A stretch of 64,000 bases of DNA, from positions 20,433,172-20,497,171 of the forward strand of contig JAULJL010000004.1 in the NCBI GenBank assembly GCA_030761205.1. The letters are read 5' to 3'. Shown here piece by piece: positions 12,501-23,527 of the stretch. The notes below the pieces were generated by a model that made no database searches, had not been told where the DNA came from, and saw only the letters and a program-made list of their open reading frames with translations. Within the stretch, counting starts at the first letter, position 1; each line of letters begins with the position of its first letter. Source of the DNA: Fremontodendron californicum (Eukaryota > Streptophyta > Magnoliopsida > Malvales > Malvaceae). The translations under genes were made by a program, and so were the position numbers.

Positions 12501-14689
12501 GGTTTAAAACCATGCATTTCATGCATCATATTTGTTGTATTTTTCATGCATTTCATGTCTATGCCACTTGACAAATGACTTAGGCCAATTAATGGTTCAA
12601 AGTCATGCTCTCTTGAGCACACTTGTGGAAAATTAAGGTTTGTCAAATTGATTATTCTACCTTTGTGATTTTTTTTACTTACAATTTTTTTTGTAACTTT
12701 TAAAAAGTCCTAGATACTGTTTGTGAGTCATTTTGTGAGTCTTAAATATTTTTACTTTTATTTTAAAATGATTTATCAAAGGCAAAAATGTATTTTTGGC
12801 AAATCAGTTTTTTCACCCAGTACTCGTACTTTCCCGATTTTTCTGGGCATTCATCTTTAATCAGAAAATTAAGCTGATTTTTTTCCGTGTAGTTTTACAT
12901 GTTCTGAGTCTCCAGTATTTTCTTTATATTTTTTTGAATTTTTAAAAATAGGATAAACAATCGTGGCTTAAAACTGGACAGTGGAGTCAGAATTGAATTT
13001 AAAGAAAAATCATTTTTCTGTTTTGGTTAAGTTACCTAGAGGGAGCTGATTAGAAAGTTTAGCTACTGACTTAGGGTAGTTTCTAAGCCTTTTAAACTCT
13101 AACAATGTTTTTTTTTAAGTCTCGGGTTAAGGGTGGTCAAGTCTGGGATTTTAAACTTAGGAAATTAGAGCCATTTAAAAAAGGGTTTAGCTAAGTTGTT
13201 ATTTTTAATCTAAGCTTTTCAAAATTGTTTTCAAACAATCACAAAGTATTTTGGTTTTATAATATTTAATTTGACATATTTTCCTAAGGTAGCCGGATAT
13301 CTTTTTAGATATACGAATTTCCTCAATTAAAGGAAAAAATACATTTTCATGCATTGCATTTTCCATATTCATGCATTTTATATAATATGTGATTTTTGCT
13401 ATGATAATTTTTATGATATTGTTATGATTGTGAGTTATGTTATATTGTTTATTATATGATTTGGAATATTTCATGATATCCTAAGTTTTTTATTTAGTTT
13501 TTTTTTTTTGGTCATCTTATTTAGCATATACTATGTTCATGCATTATTATTTTCATGCATATTATATGATAGCATTATTTTATATTTTATGTCATTTAAA
13601 TTATATGCCATATCATTCATATTTGCCATGTCATTCAAATTATTTCATCTCATATATAATATATTATGTTACCTAGGTCATTTCATGTAGAATATATTAT
13701 GTTACCTAGGTCATTTCATTTAGGATATATATTATGTCATTTAAGATATTTTATTTTATTTCATTTAAAATATATCATATGATTTAGGATATTACATTTC
13801 ATATAGAATATATTATGTTACCTATGTCATTTCATTTCATTTAGAATATGTCATATAACTTAGGACATTTCATTTCATTTAGAATATGCTAAGGCATTTA
13901 AATTATATCATATCATTTAGGATGCATTATATTATTTAGATTTTCCATGTCATTTTATTTATGTCATGCATATACATATTCATATCTTTTAAAATGTTTT
14001 CAAAAGGATAATGATTTTTCAATAAAAAATAAAGATATTCCCGAGTTAAAATAATTCATGAGTTTTTTACCGGGTTTGCTAGAGGGAATATCATCAATTG
14101 TCATTAATAAAGGAATATCTTTCTTTCAAAAAAAAATGAGAATGATTCGGAAAGTTTTCCAAAAATAATAAAAAATCTATATTTTGCCAAGTTTGTTGGG
14201 GAATATAGGAAAATTTTGAATTTATAAATTCCGAATCATTTTCAATTAAAAATGGAATTATTTTTCTTTAAATTGGGAATTAACTTGAAATACTAAATTT
14301 AAAACCAACTTTTTACAGAGACTTGAGATAACACACGATTAATAAGGTACCGTTTTATACAGGCGTTGTGGGGGTGCTAATCCTTCCCCGCACGTAATCG
14401 AGTCTCGAACCCGTTTCTTTGATTTCTCTGGTTTAAACGCAGACTTGAAATTGGTTTTAAAAATGTTTTAATTAATTTTTAAAATATTTTATAAAACCGA
14501 TTTTAATAGGTGATCGATCACACCTAGCTAAAAAAGATTGGTGGCAACTCCATGTCTTTTTCAAGGTCACTTTCAAAACCTTCATTTATCTAGAGGAATT
14601 AAGTCGACTTTTCCTCGGTTTTTTTTAATGTCACGCTTAACAAATAATAAAGTCCTGCGATGAGACTCGTTATTTTTTAGGTTGCGACA
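9534..14689 (+). mobile_element. 3' LTR of element A (Tat/Ogre), 5156 bp
   Basis: It starts TATAGACACC (a G-to-A change from the expected TG) and ends TTGCGACA. It is collinear with the solo LTR at 1283-6743 but visibly diverged, which points to an older insertion than elements B or C. It is preceded by a PPT, so it is the 3' LTR of the element entering from the left edge. The 3' flank starts ACACA; the matching TSD would be outside the window. LTRs above 5 kb are known in the Ogre group of Tat elements. No gene is contained. Confidence 0.88.
10202..10860 (+). repeat. About 159-bp subrepeats in the A 3' LTR
   Basis: Units begin at about 10202, 10361, 10520, 10679 and 10836, the same number and spacing as in the solo LTR. 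Blocks recur around GGAAGAGATTGG and TTTGCAAAATGGC. Confidence 0.85.
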
Positions 14690-15186
14690 ACACATGTTTC
14701 ATATTCATTTATTATGATGAATTGATCTGCATTTAGGGTAGGAATACACTTACGTGTCATGTGTAACCAATTTTAGAGTCTAAGCTTAATGAGTTTCTCT
14801 TTAATTCAATTATCATAAGAATATAGTTAATTGGTTAAGAGGGTTTATTTTTATAAGATCATCGGAAGATCCTTATAAATATATTAGAACTCTAGGTTAA
14901 CAACTCAAGATCATTAATCAAGTTAAGAGGGTAGGAGAAGTTCATACGAAATGTTGCGAAAAATTGTAATCCTAGTCTTTTTTAAGTGATTTTAATTTAC
15001 TTTCTTTGTTCATTACTTTATTTCGTTTTTAATTTACAGTTTCTAATTGTTTGTTTGAATAAGATTAAGTTGTATTAATTTTAGTACTTAGAAAATTTGG
15101 TAACAATTCCTCATGGGAACGATACTCTACTCCTTACTTTATTACTTGTTAACGATACGTGCACATGCGTGGTTAATCCGAAAACA
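14690..15186 (+). mobile_element. Athila-like LTR fragment (element G)
   Basis: This stretch is the reverse complement of part of element E's LTR (compare 23528-24060). Shared blocks include CATGTTTCATATTCATTTAT near the left end, TTAACAACTCAAGATCATTA, and TTACTTGTTAACGATACGTG near the right end. It is a partial Athila-type LTR on the plus strand. Its 5' part was separated by insertion of element A, and its 3' end is probably at AAAACA (15181-15186). It adjoins D's primer-site remnant, so G probably inserted just inside D. Confidence 0.65.
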
Positions 15187-15195
15187 GTCACCAAG
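15187..15195 (-). other. Truncated primer binding site of element D
   Basis: On the minus strand D's LTR ends GGTTACGACA and is followed by CTTGGTGAC. Element B has GCTTGGCGACTCC in the same position, which is its tRNA-Arg type primer site. The match covers only the first nine or so bases, then the G fragment begins. It identifies D's LTR as a 5' LTR and not a solo LTR. Confidence 0.45.
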
Positions 15196-15460
15196 TGTCG
15201 TAACCAATTGCTCGTTCGACTTTGGGGGTATATTAGGCAAAAAAATATATCATTTAAAATTAACCTCGAAAAAGGAGTCGCCACCAATTATTTTTGACTA
15301 GGTGTGATTGTCCACCTACAAAAATTGGTTTTTTCGCAAAAATTTTAAAATTAATTAAAATATTTTAAAAACCATTTTTAAAGTCTGCACTTAAAATCAG
15401 AGAAAAAGTCAATGTCGATTCCGAAGTCAATTACGTGCGGGTAAGGCCTTAGCACCCCCA
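15196..15460 (-). mobile_element. Element D 5' LTR, segment 1 (3' end of LTR)
   Basis: It starts TGTCGTAACC on the plus strand. It contains GGAGTCGCCACCAATTAT, TAGGTGTGATTG and TTACGTGCGGGTAAGG, which match the conserved 3' end of the A and B LTRs in reverse orientation. It ends at the CCCCA target site of element E and resumes at 25065. Confidence 0.8.
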
Positions 15461-15696
15461 TGTTGTCAGATTTCACTACGCAAGTGCACGTCTCGCAAAC
15501 AAGTAATAAAGTGGAAGTAAAGTGTCGAACCCACAAGGAATTTCTATTAAATTTGTTAAGTGCTAAAATTAACACAACTTAATCTTATCTAAACGACAAA
15601 TTAAAGATGATAATTAAAAACTAAAATAAAAAAAAAACTAATACTGAAAACAAGTAAATTAAAAAGGATGAATTCAATTAATTATAAAAGCCTAGG

Positions 15697-16374
15697 TGAT
15701 GTGAACCCTAGGGGTTAAACCCTTTGAACCCACTAACAAATTGAAATACCTAACCCAGAAAAGCCAAGATTCAGGCAAAGAAAACTTAAACCCTTAAAAG
15801 CCTGTTTCAAAGAACCTAGATTAAGCATGTAATCTAAACCCTAAGAACTCTCGTTTCAAGAACCTAAGTTTGATAGGTTGAACGCCACAAAGAAAAAATT
15901 CTTTGATAAGTTCCTAAGTTCTTTCAAGAACTAAAAGAGAAAACTCTCACTGAATAAAATCAGACTTAATTGATCAAAAGATAATTGAAGTAGGCGGCTA
16001 AGACATATATTTATAGCCTCCCTACAATAACCCTAACTACTAATTAATAATATGTAAAATATGGGCTGAACATGCTCAAGCCCAAATCTAAATAATTAAA
16101 AGATGTCCATGTTACATAATATAGGCCCAAATACCTAAGTAATTATAAGAATTAAAATAACCCCAAATAAGCCCTCTTAATGTGCCACCTTGTGTTCTTG
16201 AATCACATGGATCAAACTTGGATGCAAGCCCATCTTGCATGTTGAAGCCTTTCCTAAATAACTTGCAACATGGTCCAAGTGAATTCCACCCATTCCTGCC
16301 ATGTTTCCGAGATCTTCTTGGATCTTGGCCCATATAAAAATTGCCATGGGATTGGGTCATCTTGGATCCTATCA
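15697..16374 (-). repeat. 3' LTR of element F
   Basis: It pairs with 17578-18256. On the minus strand a TATA-like GGCTATAAATATATG lies at about 16004-16018. Confidence 0.92.
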
Positions 16375-16389
16375 TTCCCCCTTTCCTCG
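16375..16389 (-). other. Polypurine tract of element F
   Basis: The minus strand reads CGAGGAAAGGGGGAA directly before the LTR start TGATAGG, the expected plus-strand primer. Confidence 0.85.
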
Positions 16390-16909
16390 AAAAGATTCGC
16401 CCTCGAATCTTAGCCTTGTGTGTGAGAATGACGACGCTAGGTATTAAATCAAGGTGATGCACAATGCCGCTTATGGGTGACAACACATCCTGCAACTCCT
16501 CCGAAAATAAATCCTCACAATCCTTCAACAAAGAAACAGGAAAAATAGGATGAGATTGGTTAGGAGCATCAAGAATAAAAACCTCACTCTCTTTTGCATC
16601 AGAAAAATTCTCAAATTCTTTATTTTCCTCGGCATGAATTGTCTCATTTTTCACTAGTGGCTCCTTTCTTACTTCTTTAACTTCAGCCACCTCTATTTCT
16701 TTTTCACTTTCTTTTTTACTCTCCGTTTCCTCTTGCTTTTCTTTATTTGCAGCCAGCTCACTTTCTTTTTCTTTTTTTCTTCTCTCTTTTTCACTTTTTT
16801 TTCTTCTCCATCTTTCTTCCTCTTGTTGCACAAACCTCTCAAATGATAAGGTGATCTCTTTCATCTCTTGTAGAGCCTGCTTTACTTCGTCGCATAATGT
16901 GAGAGACAT
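16376..16909 (-). CDS. K/E-rich fusion frame with remnants of Ty3/gypsy Pol
   Basis: The frame starts at the methionine of MSLTLCDEVKQAL (16909). An in-frame methionine seven codons earlier, at 16930, is less likely. Residues 1 to about 90 are highly charged and coiled-coil-like, with runs such as WRRKKSEKERRKKEK. A segment near LLKDCEDLFSEELQDVLSPI and HHLDLIP then matches the conserved stretch just before reverse transcriptase in chromovirus Pol. The text jumps at once to a short tail that normally lies at the very end of Pol, so reverse transcriptase, RNase H and integrase are deleted. The frame then runs on through the PPT into the LTR. The frame is open, but I do not claim a function for the product. 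Confidence 0.6.
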
Positions 16910-17115
16910 CTTAAAGTCGCTGCAAAACAACTTTGGTTAGTAAAAAAAAAGATGAATGTCGATTTTTTCTTCTTTTTTTCAATCTTTTTCGAATTTTTTT
17001 TCTTTTTCTGCCTATTCGAACACTCTTTTTTTTTCAAGAACAAGACTTCTTGATTTTCTTGAAATCTCGGATGAACTTCTTTTTTTTTTTGGGAACTGTT
17101 CGAATGCCCCTCTGA

Positions 17116-17563
17116 ATTCTTGAATTTTTTTTTTCAAGATTCGGATCAAGAATCAACAAGAAGAAATTTTAATAAATCAAGAATTCAAGAAACGAAATCT
17201 TGATTTAAACCAACTCTCAGAATAAAACCCCAAACTAAACTGCCTAAAAACTATAACCCTGGGGCAAAAGAATGCCTAAAGCTATAACCCCAAGACAAGA
17301 ATGTCTGAAACCCCAAAACAAGAAAGTTGACAGAAATCCCAAAATCTTGTTATTGATTTTGCTGTGATAGTATCTAAACCAACTTCCAAGAACGAAACCC
17401 CAAACAAAAACTGCCCTAAAAACTATAATTATTAGACAAAGAAAGCCTAAAGCTATAACCCCTATGACAAGTATGTCTGAAACCCCAAAACAAAAAAAGT
17501 TGAGAAAAACTCCAATACCCTATGGTAAAGAAGATAAAAAGATTTGACCTGATTGATTCCTAA
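17116..17563 (-). repeat. F leader with a 170-bp internal duplication
   Basis: This is the untranslated leader between the 5' LTR and the reading frame. The block from about 17213 (AACCCCAAACTAAACTGCC, AAAGCTATAACCCC, TGTCTGAAACCCC) is repeated from about 17383 with 10 to 15 percent differences. No coding content is visible. Confidence 0.75.
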
Positions 17564-17575
17564 GCTCTGATACCA
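17564..17575 (-). other. Primer binding site of F (initiator tRNA-Met)
   Basis: The minus strand reads TGGTATCAGAGC two bases inside the 5' LTR, the classic primer site complementary to the 3' end of initiator methionine tRNA. Confidence 0.9.
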
Positions 17576-17577
17576 AC

Positions 17578-18256
17578 TGATGTGAACCCTAGGGGTTAAA
17601 CCCTTTGAACCCACTAACAAATTGAAATACCTAACCCAGAAAAGCCAAGATTCAGGCAAAGAAAACTTAAACCCTTAAAAGCCTGTTTCAAAGAACCTAG
17701 ATTAAGCATGTAATCTAAACCCTAAGAACTCTCGTTTCAAGAACCTAAGTTTGATAGGTTGAACGCCACAAAGAAAAAATTCTTTGATAAGTTCCTAAGT
17801 TCTTTCAAGAACTAAAAGAGAAAACTCTCACTGAATAAAATCAGACTTAATTGATCAAAAGATAATTGAAGTAGGCGGCTAAGACATATATTTATAGCCT
17901 CCCTACAATAACCCTAATCTACTAATTAATAATATGTAAAATATGGGCTGAACATGCTCAAGCCCAAATCTAAATAATTAAAAGATGTCCATGTCACATA
18001 ATATAGGCCCAAATACCTAAGTAATTATAAGAATTAAAATAAGCCCAAATAAGCCCTCTTAATGTGCCACCTTGTGTTCTTGAATCACATGGATCAAACT
18101 TGGATGCAAGCCCATCTTGCATGTTGAAGCCTTTCCTAAATAACTTGCAACATGGTCCAAGTGAATTCCACCCATTCTTGCCATGTTTCCGAGATCTTCT
18201 TGGATCTTGGCCCATATAAAAATTGCCATGGGATTGGGTCATCTTGGATCCTATCA
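17578..18256 (-). repeat. 5' LTR of element F
   Basis: A 679-bp copy of 15697-16374. Differences seen include an extra T near 17914 and single base changes near 17994, 18043 and 18177. Confidence 0.92.
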
Positions 18257-19567
18257 CTAGGATTACAACTTCCCTCAACACTTCGCTTGAATCTCTCTCT
18301 ACCTCTTCACTTGATTAATGATCCTGAGTTGTCAACCTAGAGTTCTATCTTATTTATAAGTATCTGTCGATGGTCTCATAAGAATATCCTTCTTAACCAA
18401 TTAACTAACTAAATATGAAAATTGATTTGAAAAAGAACTCATTAAGCATAGGCTCTAACAATGGTTACACATGAAAAGTATATTTCTACCCTACCTGCAG
18501 ATCAACTCATCCTAATAAATGAATATGAAACATGTGTCATTAAATCCATGTCTAACACTAAACTTCGTATGTCTAGTTGTATTTAGGTTAACAAATCAAT
18601 CTAATTGGTAGCTAAGCAATTAGAAGCATTAAGAACAAGATTGAACAAACAACTCAACAAACCATTAAATCAAGCTAGAGAGAGAAAGTAAATTCAAATT
18701 ATGTGTTGAGTTCCATTGAAATCCTAGTAAAAGAAAATTAGTTCATGATAATTAATGAAAACAAATATTCAAATAGTTTCACCATAATCAACAACATAAG
18801 AAAAATAAAGAAGAGAAAACTAAGAGTTATCAATTCTTGAATCTTCAATCTTCACCAATCTTCCAACCTTCTTGAGTGCTTTTGGTGGCAACTATCTCTT
18901 GAGAGAATTAGATTTTTAGACATCCAATCTTCATTTATTTTGACCTAAAAGAGTCCTATTTAAAGTGTCAAATGCCTCCTGGAGTCCGAAACTTCGCGCA
19001 CAAGCAAACAGGTAAGTATCCAGCAAATTTGCATATTTTTTTTCGTGTTTACTGTTCATGCCTGGCACCGCGGCACCAGCTTTAGGTGCTGCGGTGCCAG
19101 TGCTACTGACCTTATGGTGTCGCGACGCCAGCTCCTCTGTCTGTCCTGGGTTGGTTCCGCCATTTTCTCGTACTTCGTCAGATGTTTTGAAAGGGAAAAC
19201 CTCATCCAATTTTGATGAGTCTTATATTGTTGGAAAGGTATGGAAGTAATATTCAGAAGTCAAGAAGGGAGTTTTCTGAAAATAAGTCTTTAATATCAAT
19301 TTTTTCTTGAAATAATCTTTGGAGGTCGAATCCACCTACTCATTGCTTTGCATCGTTTTTCATCGTTTTGCACCTCGAAGCTCCAAATCACCTTGGACCT
19401 ATAAAAACACTTAAATAATAACTAAATAACTATTTTAAACATAAAATTGATAACTAAAATAAATATAAAAGCATTTAAAACTAATCAAATCCTAATAAAA
19501 GTCTCAAAGACTTAGCCGAATTAAATGCAAAAAGGTGGCAAAATAACTATATTTTCTAAAGTTATCA

Positions 19568-19606
19568 CACCCCCAAACTTCAGATTTTGCTAGTCCTCTA
19601 GCAAAA
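19568..19606 (-). other. E polypurine tract and stem-loop
   Basis: The sense strand reads AAGTTTGGGGGTG (19568-19580) directly before the LTR start TGATAACT. Just upstream, 19585-19606 forms a perfect stem TTTTGCTAG / CTAGCAAAA with a four-base loop. Element C has a stem in the same position with changed but still paired arms. Confidence 0.8.
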
Positions 19607-21078
19607 CAAAACAAAACTAACTAACTAAATAACCTGACACAAAACATCACTCAAGATAAATTTACTCAAACAATGATTTCTTAATTTTTCTCAAAAGTTA
19701 CCTCAAAATCCTGATTCAAAGTAGAACATAAACATAATCCAAAACTATGATTCAATTCAATCGTAAACTTCATGCTTAAATGGAATTTCAGTGTGTGTGT
19801 GTATAATCTCTTTGCAAATCATCACATGCAATCTAAATAAGTTTATATCAATGCAAAATACGAATTAGTACAAAATTCTCATATGTTTGCTTTTCATCTC
19901 TCTCTCCACTAATGTAGACTAACACTTCATCAAGGATCAAGTGGGTCTTTATTAAGCTTGTAATGTATGGCTAGGGTCAAGGTAGGATAAAGATATATTT
20001 TAAGTCACCCATAGACACTTTTCATTTTTTTTCAGGATTTTTGAGAGCCATAGTCTTTTCCTCAAATTACATACTTTCTTCTTTGAATACACTCCCTTTT
20101 TGCTTCACCAATTTATTCTCTTTCTTTTTTTCTATTCTTCGTTTTCGAAGTAAAATAATTTTTTTTATTATTATTTTTTTTTATATAGAGAAATTTCACA
20201 TCACCATTTCACCCAAATTCGACATGGCTCATAATTTTTCTTGTATGTCATACACATGCCTATGTAGTGAGGGTTAATCATGGTTTTTCTTATTTGGCTA
20301 GGCTAAAAGATGTGGCAATCAAAGAAAATAGATATATCAATAGGCACAAAGAGGTAGACTAAGGATATTAATAAATAAAGGTAAGCTTGAAAGGCTCAAA
20401 TGATCCAAAGATGGCCTAAATCATTTCCTCAACTTAGTGTTGTTTAGGATTTTGCCTTGAAAGAGAATCAAATAAATTCTAGGTTCTAGACATAATTGCA
20501 ATTCATATCAAATTAATCAGTCTTTGAATAAGCAATGCAAATCTAAGCAAGAGATCAAGTGCTCAATTTGTGAAAATCATATCCTAACAATGAGACTAAC
20601 AAAAGAATTTAACACAAATTCTTCTCATGCTTATGTTTTTCCCAAAAATCAAGATAAATCAATAACTAATTCTCATCATTGGATAAGGATTCCATCATAC
20701 TAAGGGCAATATATCTCAAGCAAAAACAAAAAAAAAATGACTCCTAATAATAAAATTAAACAATCACACAAACTAAAATAAATCTAAAGACACACCCCTA
20801 AACTCAAAACAAACATTGTCCTCAATGTTTGGAAATAAAAAGAGTAAGAACAAGAAAACTCCCCTATCGATGAAAGCAACGCAAGAGAAGCTTTAGTTTT
20901 CCTCTTAGACTTTATCATGCTTGTCCAAGTTGGGTGAGTAGTCACTACAAAAGAAAACAAAGTAAAAAGAAATTAATAAAACTTTCCTAAAAATTAACAT
21001 AGAAAAAGAAAAGAAAAAGTTTAGAACTTGGGTTGCCTACCAAGAAGCACTTGATTTATAGTCATCGGCTTGACTATC
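19607..21078 (-). mobile_element. E 3' non-coding region
   Basis: No protein is recognisable. The region is AT-rich with T-runs near 20155-20190. At 20811-20830 lies an inverted repeat, AAACATTG / CAATGTTT around four bases, equivalent to one in element C. Frames at 20041-20277 and similar are not supported. Confidence 0.7.
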
Positions 21079-23418
21079 TCATGCCCATTTGTCGGCATCT
21101 TTCCATTTGAAACATTGCCCCCCCTTTTCCTTTGCTTTATGAGACCTGGCATTCACAAAATTGTGGCATCCATGCATCTTGGAAATAGAATGTGAAACTG
21201 CCTCAAGTGATGTAGTGGAACAATTGTCATTGAATGCTTCTTTAGAATCACTGTTCACCACTTTAACTTCCAAACATTCATCTTCATTAGGAAACTTCAT
21301 AGCCTTAAAAACTTTAAAAGTTACCTGTTGGTCTAGAACTCTCATGGTAAGTTCTCATTTTTGCACATCAATGAGAGTTCTACCGGTAGCTAGGAATGGT
21401 CTCCCAAGAATTATGGGTATTTTACTATCCTCCTCCATGTCAAGCACAATAAAATCAGCGGGAAAGAACAATTTGTCAACCTTGACTAGCACATCTTCAA
21501 TCATGCCTCTTGGATGTTTGATGGATCAATTAGCTAGTTGCAACATCACTGTAGTGGGTTTTATTTCACCTAAACCAAGTTTGCGATAGATAGAAAGAGG
21601 CATTAAATTTATACTCGCCCCCAAATCACATAAAACTTTACCAAAAAATTCATTACCAATAGCGCATTCAATAGCGAAGCTTCCTGGATCTTTGAGTTTA
21701 GGTGGGAGTTTCTTTTGAAGGATAGCGTTGCACTCTTCAATAAGTGCAATTGTCTCAATCTCATCCAATTTCCTCTTCTTAGATAAAATTTCTTTCATAA
21801 ACTTGACATATTTAGGCATTTGTTCTAAAGCTTTAGCAAAAGGTATATTAATATAGAGCTTTTTGAATACCTTAAGAAACTTATGAAGCTACTTGTCAAG
21901 TTTGTGCTTTTGAAGGCGCTAAGGAAAGGGTGGTGGTGGGTAGATTAGAGTCTTCTTCTCTTCCTTTTGAGTCTTTTCAAATTCTTTTACCCCCAAATTT
22001 TTTGCTTCAAGAGGCTTGGGTGGCAATTCTGGCACCTTGGTTTGCAGACGCTGAGGAAAGGGGGGTGGTGGGTAGATTGGAGGCGTCTTCTCTTGAATTT
22101 TCTCATTATGCTTCTTGATACCCACTTCTACTTCTTTCCCACTCCTTAATGTGATGGCATTGCATTGTTCTTTCCCTTGGCTCTTAGGATTGGTTGTAGT
22201 ATCGCTTGGAAGAGTTCCCACATGTCGATTGCTAATAGCAGAAGCAAGCTGGCTCACTTATGTCTCAAGATTTCTAAGTGATGCTGTTTGACTTAGAAGT
22301 AATTCAGCTTGACTTCAAAGTGTTGCTGCATGAGTCTAATTTGTCACTTCTTGACTAGCCATGAACTTTGTAAACATCTCTTCCAATGATGTCTTTTCTT
22401 GGACAGGAGCTAGGGACTGTGCTTGAAAACCAGAAGGGACTACTTGCTTAGCTTGTGATGATGACCCTCGATTATTGTTCCAGGAAAAGTTTTGATGATT
22501 TCTCCAACCTGGATTATAATAGTTGGAATATGGGTTGTTCTGCTGCTTGTTGTAGTTTCCCACATATTGAGCAGATTCAGCCTTGGTTGGGCATCTATCG
22601 TTGGTGTGTCCTTCCCCACAAGATTCAAATGTAACAAATGGGCTTTGAACTGAATGCACAACTATAGTGCCAAATTTCTTGGATAAAGCAGCCATCTATG
22701 CCGATAAGGCACTAATCTTATCCAACTGATAAAGGTCTGGAGCTTTCTTTGGCAAAAATCTCTCAGTGAACCATTGATAATTATTGGACGCCATCTCCTC
22801 AATTAAATTATAAGCCTCATCAATTTATTTTCCCATGAGTGCCCCACCTGCTGCAGCATCGATAGAACTTCTAGTAGGACCCATTAACCCATTGTAGAAG
22901 GTGTTCACCTGAAGCCATTTAGGTATCCCATGATGAGGACATCGTCGAAGCAGATCTTTGTACCTTTCCCAAGCTTCATATAGTGATTCTGAGTCATACT
23001 GCATAAAAGATGTGATATCATTTCGCATCTTAGCTGTCTTGGCAGGAGGAAAATATTTGGCAAGAAATTTCTGGGCCAGATTAGCCCAAGTAGTAATGGA
23101 ACCAGAAGGAAGGGAGTCCAACCAACTCTTGGCCTTATCTCGAAGTGAGAAAGGGAAGAGTTTCAGTCTAATGGCATCATCAGAAATGCCATTGTGTTTG
23201 AAAAGATCGCAAATTTCTAGGAAATTCACGATGTGAGAATTCGGATCATTGTTCGGTAAGCCACCAAACTGACCAGATTTTTGGATCATCTGAAGAACGG
23301 CCGGCTTTATCTCAAAATTATTTTCCTAGATGGCAGGCCTCTTAGTACTAGTCTGAAGGTCTGGCATGAGAGGAACCCCAAACTCTCGCAAAGTCTTTGA
23401 CTCGTTAGCTTCAGCCAT
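21079..23418 (-). pseudogene. Broken gag-protease gene of element E
   Basis: The sense start is the ATG at 23418 (MAEANESKTLREFGVP). The capsid-type Gag domain lies at about 22825-23289, with LRDKAKSWLDSLP and YEAWERYKDLLRRCPHHG. A zinc-knuckle-like CGEGHTNDRC near 22610 has lost its first cysteine. An aspartic protease segment with DLGASINLMP lies near 21600-21640. In-frame stops interrupt the gene, for example TAG at 23326-23328 and TAA at 22825-22827, and at least two later breaks follow. The region ends at 21079 without reverse transcriptase, RNase H or integrase, so E could at best have supplied Gag and protease. Several stops look like CAG or CAA changed to TAG or TAA, as methylation-driven decay would produce. 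Confidence 0.85.
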
Positions 23419-23502
23419 TGTACCTGAAAATAAGAAAGAAAAAGAAAGTTTAAATTAAGACTAAGGTTGCTTGGTATTACTAATAACAAAAACAATAAAC
23501 AA

Positions 23503-23521
23503 TTCCCCGACAACAGCACCA
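23503..23521 (-). other. Decayed primer binding site of E (tRNA-Asp type)
   Basis: The minus strand reads TGGTGCTGTTGTCGGGGAA six bases inside the 5' LTR. Element C has TGGCGCCGTTGCCGGGGAG in the same position. The differences include three C-to-T changes, two of them at CpG sites. The tRNA-Asp type site is typical of Athila. Confidence 0.85.
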
Positions 23522-23527
23522 AAAACT

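Larger units (their letters stand above)
15697..18256 (-). mobile_element. Element F: small chromovirus deletion derivative
   Basis: F is 2560 bp with LTRs of 678 bp (15697-16374) and 679 bp (17578-18256) that start TGATGTGAAC and end CCTATCA on the plus strand. The TSD is CTAGG (15692-15696 and 18257-18261). It is transcribed on the minus strand. The primer site is complementary to initiator methionine tRNA, as in chromoviruses. The 1203-bp internal region has one K/E-rich reading frame with only fragments of pol. By eye the LTRs differ at about four substitutions and one indel, so the insertion is fairly recent. It depends on other elements for all enzymes. Confidence 0.92.
15461..19567 (-). 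mobile_element. 3' LTR of E, split by element F
   Basis: The two parts, 15461-15696 and 18257-19567, join to match the 5' LTR at 23528-25064. The split is exactly at CTAGG, which is duplicated on both sides of F. Both E LTRs share the GATTACAACTTCCCTCAACA block right after the split. Confidence 0.88.

Noticed and set aside
1283..14689. A single element with LTRs 1283-6743 and 9534-14689
   Set aside because: The left LTR has its own GTGAT target duplication and interrupts sequence that is continuous in element B; no primer binding site follows it.
21161..21589. 142-codon plus-strand frame in E
   Set aside because: It is antisense to the gag-protease pseudogene, which has clear protein-family similarity.
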